A stretch of DNA of 10,739 bases from a bacterium (GCA_030588935.1 JAUUWR010000033.1:1-10739), one strand, 5' to 3'. Shown: positions 5,200-10,258, numbered from the stretch's first letter. Program-made: numbers and translations. The notes: a model not told the origin generated them from the sequence alone.

Positions 5200-5646
5200 A
5201 TGGAAGAATTGATTCTTGAAGGAAATAAGTATAAGGGAAGATTTTTAGCTGCAGAAGGAAAAAATAGAAGGTGGAGAGGCAGTCATTATTCAGAACACTT
5301 AGTAGATACTAAATATTGGGAAGGAAAAGGAATTATAACAGATAAGGAAACAAATGAAGAGCGTAGTTTTTTATTTAAAACTGAGGAAAAAGATTATAGC
5401 TGTGATGGTTTAGAAGATGAGATAATGGATCTTAAAAGGTGGCCTTCTTATGACATACCTAAAATTATAAGAAAAGAGAAAATTGTTGATTTAATATTAC
5501 AATCTATGTATGAAGATACAAAAAATAGGAAGGATGAAGAGATTATTCCAACTGTATATCCCCCTACTTTGAAAATGGAAGAATTAGTAGAAAAAGGATT
5601 AGTAGCTGAAAAATCTGGACAAATTAGGCTCCCGTTAACTTCTTAA
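5200..5646 (+). CDS. Acidic soluble protein, function unknown
   Basis: I do not recognise this 148-aa protein. It has no signal peptide or membrane segment. The N-terminal half is rich in charged and aromatic residues, with RRWRGSHYSEHL (23-34) followed by alternating short strands. This would suit a beta-rich domain, and the SHYSEH stretch supplies two His residues. The C-terminal part is helical (KIIRKEKIVDLILQSMYED) and ends with MEELVEKGLVAEKSGQIRLP, which reads like a short helix-turn-helix or winged segment, but this is weak. It has its own promoter. It is convergent with the nitroreductase gene, with 9 bp between the stops, and a hairpin plus T-tract follows within the neighbour's coding end. 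Confidence 0.65.
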   Translation: MEELILEGNKYKGRFLAAEGKNRRWRGSHYSEHLVDTKYWEGKGIITDKETNEERSFLFKTEEKDYSCDGLEDEIMDLKRWPSYDIPKIIRKEKIVDLILQSMYEDTKNRKDEEIIPTVYPPTLKMEELVEKGLVAEKSGQIRLPLTS

Positions 5647-5655
5647 ATTTAATAA

Positions 5656-6219
5656 TCAATGCGTCCCAGTCTTCCTGATTGGTTTTTTATATTTATTATT
5701 CCAGGTTTCGAAGAAAATTATATTTCCTAAATTTGGTTTGGATTTTTGCTTTGTCTTGTCTGTTTTATGAGGGTATGCGATTGGGAGAACTGCTTCGACT
5801 TCGATTTCATCTGGGATTTTTAGTGTGTTTTTTATTGTTATATCTGAAAAAGCTCCTACCCAGCAAGAAGCTAATTTCATATCAGTTATTTTTAATAAGA
5901 AATTTTCAATTGCAGCTCCTGCGTGCTGTTTGATGTATTTGTCTGCTCTTTTATCATACATTATGTTAGTTCTTTTGGAATCAGAACAGACAACTACGAG
6001 CACTTGAGCTTTTTTGATAAATGGCTGCTGGCACGCTTGTGTTATTTTTCCTATTTTTTCTTCATCTTCTATGATTATGAATTTTAATATTGGAAGGTTT
6101 CCTGGAGAAGGTGCTAAGTTTGCAGCTTCAATTGCATCAATTATTTTATCATATTTTGGTTTTTTGTTTGAGTAGTTTCTGATTGATGCTCTTGTTTTTA
6201 GTGTTTTGTTTAAGTTCAT
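5656..6219 (-). CDS. Nitroreductase-family FMN oxidoreductase
   Basis: This 187-aa protein fits the nitroreductase/flavin-reductase fold, which uses FMN and NAD(P)H on varied substrates. Visible blocks are the N-terminal FMN-binding RASIRNYSNKKP (10-21, Arg10 and Arg14 contact phosphate in the family), AANLAPSPGNLPILKFIII (32-50, the 'APSxxN' substrate/flavin loop), the dimer-interface helix QHAGAAIENFLLKITDMKL (98-116) followed by SCWVGAF, and VLPIAYP (144-150) in place of the usual 'iGyP'. It is at the short end for the family. Substrate and physiological role cannot be told. It is transcribed towards the 148-aa gene, and its own TATA box is centred about 25 nt before the ATG. The tRNA-Asn gene lies 44 bp upstream on the same strand. 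Confidence 0.88.
   Translation of the reverse strand: MNLNKTLKTRASIRNYSNKKPKYDKIIDAIEAANLAPSPGNLPILKFIIIEDEEKIGKITQACQQPFIKKAQVLVVVCSDSKRTNIMYDKRADKYIKQHAGAAIENFLLKITDMKLASCWVGAFSDITIKNTLKIPDEIEVEAVLPIAYPHKTDKTKQKSKPNLGNIIFFETWNNKYKKPIRKTGTH
5666..5688 (+). terminator. Plus-strand hairpin and T-tract after the 148-aa gene
   Basis: CCAGTC (5666-5671) pairs with GATTGG (5677-5682), six pairs with one G-T, followed by TTTTTT (5683-5688). It lies inside the last codons of the minus-strand nitroreductase gene, so the two genes share sequence at their 3' ends. Confidence 0.55.
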
Positions 6220-6240
6220 GTTTTAATTAAGAAATTAGAG

Positions 6241-6248
6241 TTTAAAAG
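6241..6248 (-). promoter_or_regulatory. TATA box of the nitroreductase gene
   Basis: The plus-strand TTTAAAAG reads CTTTTAAA on the minus strand and is centred about 25 nt upstream of the ATG (6219). It sits in the 44-bp gap after tRNA-Asn, so the nitroreductase need not depend on tRNA transcription. Confidence 0.5.
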
Positions 6249-6263
6249 AATTTGGTTGTGAGA

Positions 6264-6336
6264 CGTCTGAGGTTGGACTCGAACCAACGACCCTTCGGTT
6301 AACAGCCGAATGCTCTACCAACTGAGCTACTCAGAC
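6264..6336 (-). tRNA. tRNA-Asn (anticodon GTT)
   Basis: On the minus strand the acceptor GTCTGAG (6336-6330) pairs perfectly with CTCAGAC, followed by discriminator G at 6264. The D arm uses GCTC/GAGC, and the anticodon arm is TTCGG/CCGAA with loop CTGTTAA. The T arm contains GTTCGAGTC. The anticodon GTT (6303-6301) reads AAC and AAT codons. There is no intron, and the 3' CCA is not encoded. G1-C72 and G73 fit archaeal tRNA-Asn. If the organism lacks asparaginyl-tRNA synthetase, this tRNA would be charged with Asp and amidated by the GatCAB system whose gatC-like and gatA genes are in the same window; that is an inference. Confidence 0.97.
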
Positions 6337-6359
6337 ATAATTTTGTTAGAATAAATTAA

Positions 6360-6367
6360 TATTTAAA
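6360..6367 (-). promoter_or_regulatory. TATA box of tRNA-Asn
   Basis: The minus strand reads TTTAAATA, an exact archaeal box-A, centred about 27 nt upstream of the tRNA 5' end (6336). The palindromic core could also drive weak plus-strand initiation near 6390, at the foot of an orphan hairpin. Confidence 0.6.
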
Positions 6368-6392
6368 GTTATTTGTTTGATATTTTTTGACT

Positions 6393-6422
6393 AAACTTAG
6401 GAGGCTTCGCCAACCTAAGTTT
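6393..6422 (+). other. Orphan hairpin upstream of the tRNA-Asn promoter
   Basis: AAACTTAGG (6393-6401) pairs perfectly with CCTAAGTTT (6414-6422). Inside, GGC-TTC-GCC (6403-6411) gives a further 3-bp stem. On the plus strand the stem runs into TTTTCTTATTTT, which is terminator-like, yet no plus-strand gene precedes it. On the minus strand it lies beyond the KH operon terminator and before tRNA-Asn. Confidence 0.55.
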
Positions 6423-6497
6423 TCTTATTTTACTAGAATCTCGTAAATTTTATTCGTTCTAAAGATGATTAACAAAGCGATTATAAATTAGGTTCTA

Positions 6498-6544
6498 TTA
6501 ATAAAAAAGAAAAATTAGGGTTAGATTTATCTTCCCTAATTTTT
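6498..6544 (-). terminator. Terminator of the aIF1A-Nudix-KH operon
   Basis: On the minus strand AAAAATTAGGG (6544-6534) pairs perfectly over 11 bp with CCCTAATTTTT (6520-6510), and the run continues as CTTTTTT. It starts 24 nt after the KH stop. This is a hairpin plus T-tract of intrinsic-terminator type. Confidence 0.7.
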
Positions 6545-6568
6545 AATAAAATCAAAACAAATAAAAGA

Positions 6569-7072
6569 TCACCCCAAATCCATCTTCCCTCTTAATCTCT
6601 CCTTCTTTTTCTCTCGTTCTAATCTCCCATAAACATGTCCTTGTTTGCTTCCTTGGATTATAGAAGTTAGGGCTTGAATGGCATATTCTATTTCTTCTGC
6701 ATTGCCGATAATTCCTACTTGATTGTCTTTTAGGGATATTGCACAATTTGTTAATTTGTTTAAGGTTTTTAAAGTTCTGCCGTGTTTTCCGATTATTCTT
6801 GCCCTTATATTTTCTAAACTATGTTTTTTAGTTATATCTTTTATGTTTAAAGTTTGAAGGATTGTATTTTCGTTTTTTAATAATAATGCTCTGTCAACTG
6901 AAAAACCTAAATTAATTGCTTCAATTACTTGGAGTGCGGTGTATTCTTCTTCTGGGTTTCCGTCGATAAATAAGTTTTTTTCTTTGTTTGTTATTTTGAC
7001 TTTTAGTGTGGTTTCTAATTTGTTTTTGTTTTGCAGGATTTTTTGGAGGTGTTCTGTTAGTGTTTGTTGCAT
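6569..7072 (-). CDS. KH-domain protein, archaeal Pno1/Dim2-like ribosome maturation factor
   Basis: The 167 aa match the archaeal counterpart of Pno1/Dim2, which in eukaryotes binds the 3' end of pre-18S rRNA near the Nob1 cleavage site. The first KH repeat (residues about 18-65, ending EAINLGFSVDRALLL) lacks a GxxG loop, as is usual in this family. The second carries IRARIIGKHGRT with the RNA-binding loop GKHG (95-98), followed by NCAISLKDNQVGIIGNAEEIEYA. The C-terminal QGHVYGRLER (144-153) is a family hallmark, followed by a basic tail. It is the last gene of a tight operon (6 bp after the Nudix stop). In many archaea this KH gene follows aIF1A and rio1, which supports the assignment. A terminator follows. 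Confidence 0.88.
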   Translation of the reverse strand: MQQTLTEHLQKILQNKNKLETTLKVKITNKEKNLFIDGNPEEEYTALQVIEAINLGFSVDRALLLKNENTILQTLNIKDITKKHSLENIRARIIGKHGRTLKTLNKLTNCAISLKDNQVGIIGNAEEIEYAIQALTSIIQGSKQGHVYGRLEREKKKERLRGKMDLG

Positions 7073-7078
7073 TTTAGA

Positions 7079-7504
7079 TTATGTTTTTAGGATTTTATTG
7101 AATGCTATGTTAACTTCTTCTTCCATACCTTCTATATAATTGAGATTGGAAAGTTTTCCTGGAGTAATCCATTTAAAGTCTTCAAAATCTTCAGAAATTT
7201 TTACATCTTCTGATTTAACAATTACTTCAAAACAAAAACCAACAACATTGTGTCCATCAGGTCGAATAAAAGTATAATCTTTAAGAAATCTTTTGTAGTC
7301 TTCTATTTCTAAACCAACTTCTTCTAGAATCTCTCTTTTTAAGGTTTCTAAGATATTTTGTCCTTTTTCAACTTTACCTCCTGGAAAAGCCCATTTTCCA
7401 GGGTATGCAATTTCATTTTGGTTACGTTTTATTACTAAAAATCGGTCTTTAGATTTATTTTTTATTAATGCAGTAATAGCCACGATATGTTTTTTGTTAT
7501 CCAT
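7079..7504 (-). CDS. Nudix hydrolase (MutT-like)
   Basis: Nudix enzymes cleave nucleoside diphosphates linked to another group, using divalent metal. The 141 aa contain the box from G43 to L65: GKVEKGQ, then ILETLKREILEEVGL. The core REUxEExGU is intact, with metal-binding E58, E61 and E62. The first Glu of the consensus (Gx5E) is Gln49, a substitution outside the metal ligands. The N-terminal strand FLVIKRNQ and WAFPGGKVE are typical of MutT/NUDT1-type members; the substrate is unknown. It is the second gene of an operon, 7 bp after the aIF1A stop and 6 bp before the KH gene, and no Shine-Dalgarno is seen. The position is usually held by the Rio1 kinase gene in archaea, so it is either a replacement or an insertion. 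Confidence 0.93.
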   Translation of the reverse strand: MDNKKHIVAITALIKNKSKDRFLVIKRNQNEIAYPGKWAFPGGKVEKGQNILETLKREILEEVGLEIEDYKRFLKDYTFIRPDGHNVVGFCFEVIVKSEDVKISEDFEDFKWITPGKLSNLNYIEGMEEEVNIAFNKILKT

Positions 7505-7511
7505 ATTTCAT

Positions 7512-7865
7512 TTAGAATTCTCCCTCAACATCTTTCAAAAACCCTTTCCTCTTTAACCACTCAATTGCAGCAGGAGTATATTTGAATATAACATCTCCTC
7601 GTTTATCTCCTTCAAATTCCCAGGGTTTTACAATGACTGTGTCTCCTGGGCGAATCCATAAGCCCCTTCTTTTTGCACCTGGAATTCTGCAATTTCTTTC
7701 TTTTCCATCTAAACACCTGACAATCATTCTGTTTGCCCCTACTCTTTGTTCAACTACTCCTAAAACCTCATCATTTCTTGGAGTTCTGACTCTTATAAAT
7801 GTTGGTTGTTCTGTGGTAATTTGCTTGTTTTTCTTTGCTTTATTTTTGAATTTATTTGGTTTCAT
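7512..7865 (-). CDS. eif1A: Translation initiation factor aIF1A
   Basis: aIF1A binds the ribosomal A site during initiation, together with aIF1 and aIF2. The 117-aa length is normal. After a basic N-terminal tail (KFKNKAKKNK) comes the S1/OB fold: RVRTPRNDEVLGVVEQRVGA (residues 25-44), NRMIVRCLDGKERNCRIPG (45-63), and KRRGLWIRPGDTVIVKPWEF (65-84), where the WIRPGD turn is a strong family mark. The tail DVIFKYTPAAIEWLKRKGFL (91-110) is also typical. It is the first gene of the operon with Nudix and KH. A TATA-like TTTTTAAA (plus-strand 7886-7893) lies about 25 nt upstream, giving a leaderless mRNA. A second box (7901-7908) would give a leader of about 15 nt. Confidence 0.96.
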   Translation of the reverse strand: MKPNKFKNKAKKNKQITTEQPTFIRVRTPRNDEVLGVVEQRVGANRMIVRCLDGKERNCRIPGAKRRGLWIRPGDTVIVKPWEFEGDKRGDVIFKYTPAAIEWLKRKGFLKDVEGEF

Positions 7866-7885
7866 ATTAATTGATGTTGATTTTG

Positions 7886-7893
7886 GTTTAAAA
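7886..7893 (-). promoter_or_regulatory. TATA box of the aIF1A operon
   Basis: The minus strand has TTTTTAAA about 25 nt upstream of the ATG at 7865. An alternative ATTATAAATA lies at 7910-7901 on the minus strand. The 176-bp gap to the divergent zinc-ribbon gene holds both promoters and no further gene. Confidence 0.45.
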
Positions 7894-7994
7894 ATGCTTT
7901 TATTTATAATTTTCTAACTTATAATTCTAATTATTAATTCTTAGTTTTATGGATCTAGTATAGCCTAAAACACTTAATTTACACAATAAATAAG

Positions 7995-8036
7995 TTTAAA
8001 AGCTATGAAAACATAGTATTTTTAATAAACAGGAGG
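7995..8036 (+). promoter_or_regulatory. Promoter, small inverted repeat and Shine-Dalgarno of the zinc-ribbon gene
   Basis: TTTAAAAG (7995-8002) is a TATA box that places transcription start near 8022. Between them lies CTATG-AAAA-CATAG (8003-8016), a short inverted repeat where a repressor could block initiation. AGGAGG (8031-8036) is a full Shine-Dalgarno 5 nt before the ATG at 8042, so this mRNA has a leader of about 20 nt. Confidence 0.5.
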
Positions 8037-8041
8037 ATAAA

Positions 8042-8191
8042 ATGACAGAAGGATACTGTGTAAAGTGCAAGAAAAAGGTGGAAATGAAGAACCCAAAAGA
8101 GTCAAAAACCAAAAGGGGCACAAAAATCGCAAAAGGAAAATGCCCTAATTGCGGAATAACAGTTTGTAGAATGGGCGGAATAACTAAGTAA
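8042..8191 (+). CDS. Small zinc-ribbon protein, DUF5679-like
   Basis: The 49-aa, strongly basic protein has two CxxC knuckles: YCVKCKKKVEM (C6, C9) and GKCPNCG (C34, C37), with an extra C42. A GxCxxC-type ribbon of this size with KNPKESKTKRGTKIAKG between the knuckles resembles DUF5679 proteins, small single-ribbon proteins found in archaea and other genomes. Zinc binding is very likely from the spacing. The partner is unknown; the basic linker suggests RNA, DNA or the ribosome as an inference. The strong Shine-Dalgarno and clean TATA box suggest good expression. An AT-only perfect hairpin follows 30 nt after the stop. It is divergent from the aIF1A operon. Confidence 0.85.
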   Translation: MTEGYCVKCKKKVEMKNPKESKTKRGTKIAKGKCPNCGITVCRMGGITK

Positions 8192-8221
8192 ATCTTTATT
8201 TTATTTAGTTTATAATTCTCT

Positions 8222-8251
8222 TAAATTTTATTATCTTTATAATAAAATTTA
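8222..8251 (+). terminator. Perfect A/T-only hairpin after the zinc-ribbon gene
   Basis: TAAATTTTATTAT (8222-8234) pairs perfectly with ATAATAAAATTTA (8239-8251) over 13 bp around the loop CTTT. T-rich sequence from 8193 onward precedes it. A 3'-end or terminator role is plausible, though no T-tract follows the stem. Confidence 0.4.
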
Positions 8252-8271
8252 TAACTATTGGTTTGGATGTT

Positions 8272-8308
8272 AATATATTGGGCTTGCTCACTTTGTTCGC
8301 TCGTTTAT
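8272..8308 (+). repeat. Dispersed intergenic repeat, copy B
   Basis: This is the second copy of the 37-bp element at 598-634 (32 of 37 identical, only transitions, no gaps). It lies 80 bp after the zinc-ribbon gene and in the same orientation relative to the gene upstream. The 8192-8490 gap as a whole holds this repeat, an A/T hairpin, a palindrome and the DUF424 promoter and leader. Confidence 0.7.
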
Positions 8309-8377
8309 TTGAATAATACTAGAATCTTACAAGAATAATAGTTCGGAAGATGAGGGGCTTAAGCTCACTAAATGAAC

Positions 8378-8399
8378 CAATATTAAGCGCTTATTATTG
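8378..8399. promoter_or_regulatory. 22-bp near-perfect palindrome upstream of the DUF424 promoter
   Basis: The halves CAATATTAAGC and GCTTATTATTG are complementary except for one T-T pair (8383/8394). The centre TAAGCGCTTA is perfect. It ends 5 bp before the TATA-like GATATAAG (8404-8411), where a dimeric DNA-binding protein could act. No regulator for it is evident in the window. Confidence 0.45.
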
Positions 8400-8403
8400 T
8401 AGG

Positions 8404-8411
8404 GATATAAG
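8404..8411 (+). promoter_or_regulatory. TATA-like box of the DUF424 gene
   Basis: GATATAAG is centred about 25 nt before 8432. A second AT-rich candidate, TTAAAAAATA (8412-8421), would shift the start to about 8441. Either gives a leader of about 50-60 nt, unlike the leaderless neighbours. Confidence 0.4.
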
Positions 8412-8426
8412 TTAAAAAATAAATAA

Positions 8427-8490
8427 CAACCGAAGGTTGACTATCGAGGGAAAGGTGACTTGTTAGGAAAACCGTAGGTTTTCATACGAA
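8427..8490 (+). promoter_or_regulatory. Three-hairpin 5' leader of the DUF424 gene
   Basis: Three stems sit almost end to end. H1 is CAACC-GAA-GGTTG (8427-8439). H2 (8441-8466) closes CTATC with GTTAG, one mismatch, and carries an inner AAG-GTGA-CTT with a GNRA-type loop. H3 is GAAAACC-GTA-GGTTTTC (8467-8483), 7 perfect pairs ending 7 nt before the ATG. There is no Shine-Dalgarno. Folding is inferred by eye; a cis-regulatory role is likely but unproven. Confidence 0.5.
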
Positions 8491-8787
8491 ATGCAAATAA
8501 AAATTCATGAATCATATAGAAAACTTGTTGCTGTTTGTGATTCTGAGCTTATAGGGAAAACCTACTCGCAGGGCATAAGGCAAATTGAGATAAAGGAAGG
8601 ATTTTTTAAAGGGGAGGAAAAGAATAAGAAGGAGATTATAGAAATTCTAAGGAAAATGCAGAGCGAGGATGCTATATTTAATATTGTTGGTGAAGAATCT
8701 GTTAAAACAGCATTAGAGGCAGGGGTAATTGATGAAAAGGGTGTTATGAAGATTGATGGAGTGCCTGTTGCTTTGGTTTTGCTTTAA
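8491..8787 (+). CDS. DUF424 family protein
   Basis: The 98-aa protein fits the archaeal DUF424 family in size and pattern. It starts MQIKIHESYRKLVAVCDSELIGK, followed by QIEIKEGFFKGE and a helix with KEIIEILRKMQSEDAIFNIVGEESVKTALEAGVI, ending IDGVPVALVLL. The repeated pattern 'a.aNivGe.sv..a...g.i....v..i.gvPha' is the family core. The biochemical role is not established. The family is often found near translation genes, here convergent with aIF2-beta, which overlaps its stop by 3 bp. The upstream gap is unusually elaborate: repeat, palindrome, TATA and three hairpins. The start is the first Met after H3, and no alternative in-frame Met precedes it. Confidence 0.88.
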   Translation: MQIKIHESYRKLVAVCDSELIGKTYSQGIRQIEIKEGFFKGEEKNKKEIIEILRKMQSEDAIFNIVGEESVKTALEAGVIDEKGVMKIDGVPVALVLL

Positions 8788-9191
8788 ATCTTAGCCCTTA
8801 CACTATGCTTGGCTCCGCAAGCTAAACAATGAACAAAAGTAAATCTTTTATCTTTTATTAGTTCTGTGTCGGGTTTTTTGCATTCTTTGCAGATGACGAA
8901 TTCTTTGGCATAATCTTGTATTTTTTCGTTAATTTTTGCAGAAGAGATTTTTCTTTGTAAAATAACTCTGTTGTTTTTGATTGCTCCTGAAGTAGCTAAT
9001 TCTTTTAGTAAGAATTTTAATAAATGGTTTTGGTCTCTTCTTAAATAAGAGGCGATTTGCTGCAGATTTGTGAGTATTGTTTTTGTTCCCTCTGCATGTC
9101 CTTGTATTTTTGGAATTTCAAACCTCTCACTATGTGTGATTGGTTTTATTTGCTTGTATGCTTGTTCTAGGAGTTTGTTGTATTGTTCCAT
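8784..9191 (-). CDS. eif2b: Translation initiation factor aIF2 subunit beta
   Basis: aIF2-beta is part of the aIF2 heterotrimer that delivers initiator Met-tRNA to the small subunit. The 135-aa length is normal. It has an N-terminal helix that would contact the gamma subunit (MEQYNKLLEQAYKQI), then the alpha/beta domain RFEIPKIQGHAEGTKTILTN (23-42), and the IASYLRRDQNHLLKFLLKELATSGAI helical block (46-71). The C-terminal zinc ribbon has C101, C104, C122 and C125 (CKEC and CLAC), matching C-x2-C-x17-C-x2-C. It is convergent with DUF424, the stops overlapping by 3 bp. A TATA box (plus-strand 9213-9220) lies about 25 nt upstream, so the mRNA is probably leaderless. The alpha and gamma subunits are not in the window. 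Confidence 0.97.
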   Translation of the reverse strand: MEQYNKLLEQAYKQIKPITHSERFEIPKIQGHAEGTKTILTNLQQIASYLRRDQNHLLKFLLKELATSGAIKNNRVILQRKISSAKINEKIQDYAKEFVICKECKKPDTELIKDKRFTFVHCLACGAKHSVRAKI

Positions 9192-9212
9192 AGAAAAATT
9201 ATGAAATAGGTG

Positions 9213-9220
9213 TTTTTAAA
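9213..9220 (-). promoter_or_regulatory. TATA box of the aIF2-beta gene
   Basis: The minus strand reads TTTAAAAA, centred about 25 nt before the ATG at 9191, which implies a leaderless mRNA. It is divergent from the next gene's TATA box. Confidence 0.5.
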
Positions 9221-9242
9221 TGTATTTTCTGGTGAATAAAGA

Positions 9243-9252
9243 TTTATAAATA
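9243..9252 (+). promoter_or_regulatory. TATA box of the 169-aa unknown gene
   Basis: TTTATAAATA is centred about 25 nt before the ATG at 9272. It is a close match to the archaeal consensus and supports this start and a leaderless mRNA. Confidence 0.6.
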
Positions 9253-9271
9253 ATGATTAATGAATTGATTA

Positions 9272-9781
9272 ATGGATATTGTATGTGGTTTAAGATATGA
9301 AAGCGGAATAGAAGAATTAGAGACTGAAGAACAATTATTTTCTATATTTACAGAATTAAAAGAAAACTATAATAAGTTTAGAGAAAACTTTGAAATATCA
9401 GATTGTAATGGGGACCCCATAGATAATTTTTCAGATTTTTTAGTTCAGGCAATTAATGAAGAAGCAGGAATGGTTTTTTTAAAAGGAAGTGGAGAAATTG
9501 CAGGATTAAGTGTTAAAAACGCAACTCTTGAATATAATTTAGGAGATGTTGTAACATTAACAGAATATTGGGACATTCATAGGGCGAGGGATTGTTATGC
9601 CTGTCATAATAAAGAGTCTTATTGGGTTGATGAAGATACAAAAGAATCTGAATGTAAAAAAGATCATGAACCTATGAATTCTCAGAAATGTGGAGATGAT
9701 TTTGATTCTCATATTAAAAATTCTAAAGGAAAAGCAGCAAGAACTTTGCAAGAGATGGTTGAAGCTGCAGTTAAGATTTGA
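9272..9781 (+). CDS. Acidic Cys/His-rich protein, function unknown
   Basis: I do not recognise this 169-aa protein. It is acidic and soluble, with no signal peptide or membrane segment. The N-terminal half has a helical stretch (EQLFSIFTELKENYNKFREN) and a block resembling a small alpha/beta domain, LEYNLGDVVTLTEYW. The C-terminal half holds a Cys/His cluster: C108-Y-A-C111-H112, C128, H132 and C140. Such spacing could bind one zinc ion. The CxxCH string equals a haem-c motif, but the protein has no export signal, so zinc is more likely. C5 and C45 lie apart from the cluster. It has its own promoter and ends 62 bp before a convergent unknown gene; neither neighbour suggests a role. Confidence 0.65.
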   Translation: MDIVCGLRYESGIEELETEEQLFSIFTELKENYNKFRENFEISDCNGDPIDNFSDFLVQAINEEAGMVFLKGSGEIAGLSVKNATLEYNLGDVVTLTEYWDIHRARDCYACHNKESYWVDEDTKESECKKDHEPMNSQKCGDDFDSHIKNSKGKAARTLQEMVEAAVKI

Positions 9782-9843
9782 TATTTATATAGAAATTAAA
9801 GAAAAAGTTTGCTTTTAAATGTTGCTTTGATGTAAAAATTCAT

Positions 9844-10179
9844 TTATTGACATTCATAAGGAAAGACTGTTTCAGGCATTACATTTTCTAGATTTATTGA
9901 TTTCAAATAATCAGAAAGCCTTTGTTTAACATTAGAAAGGGCTAGAGAAACGTCCCAAAATATCTCGCTGCCAATTAGATATTGTTTTAATACTTTACTT
10001 TCTTTTATATTAATAATATCAACAACTAGGTCTTTCAAATCTTGTGGTAATTGCATAAACACTGGTTGTCTTTTAGTGGTGTATGTGTGATTTCCAATAA
10101 TTTCCAAGGTCACAAAACTCAGACCTTCATTAACATTTTCTATTTCTTTAACTAGTCCTGATGTTCTTTGTTTATTCAT
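9844..10179 (-). CDS. Small protein, function unknown
   Basis: I do not recognise this 111-aa protein. It is nearly neutral, soluble, and without Cys/His motifs. Predicted strands at the N-terminus (GLVKEIENVNEGLSFVTLEI, then TYTTKRQPVFMQLP) suggest a beta-rich part. A helical part follows (LKDLVVDIINIKESKVLKQYL and VSLALSNVKQRLSDYLKSIN). The first half could be an OB-like or SH3-like barrel, but this is only a guess from the pattern. A TATA-like sequence on the minus strand (plus-strand 10201-10208) lies about 25 nt upstream of the ATG. It is divergent from the next gene, with 79 bp between the start codons. Confidence 0.6.
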   Translation of the reverse strand: MNKQRTSGLVKEIENVNEGLSFVTLEIIGNHTYTTKRQPVFMQLPQDLKDLVVDIINIKESKVLKQYLIGSEIFWDVSLALSNVKQRLSDYLKSINLENVMPETVFPYECQ

Positions 10180-10200
10180 GAAAATTAGGAGTTTAGAGGG

Positions 10201-10208
10201 TTTTTAAG
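10201..10208 (-). promoter_or_regulatory. TATA-like box of the 111-aa unknown gene
   Basis: The minus strand reads CTTAAAAA about 25 nt before the ATG at 10179, again implying a leaderless mRNA. Confidence 0.4.
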
Positions 10209-10232
10209 GTTGTTGTTGAGAATAGTTATTTT

Positions 10233-10240
10233 TTTAAATA
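10233..10240 (+). promoter_or_regulatory. TATA box of the 146-aa unknown gene
   Basis: TTTAAATA matches the archaeal consensus exactly and is centred about 22 nt before the ATG at 10259. It overlaps an imperfect inverted repeat formed by ATAG and CTAT (about 10239-10254). Confidence 0.55.
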
Positions 10241-10258
10241 TAGAAAATATCTATTTTT

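Noticed and set aside
5679..6007. Plus-strand open frames opposite the nitroreductase gene
   Set aside because: They are antisense to the conserved FMN-binding and dimer-interface blocks; the hydrophobic translation is a by-product of reading the opposite strand.
7582..7917. 111-codon plus-strand frame opposite aIF1A
   Set aside because: aIF1A on the minus strand is unambiguous; the antisense frame has no promoter or recognisable domain.
9593..9607. CxxCH string (C-Y-A-C-H) in the 169-aa protein as a c-type haem site
   Set aside because: The protein has no signal peptide or membrane anchor and no cytochrome context; a zinc cluster with C128, H132 and C140 is more likely.
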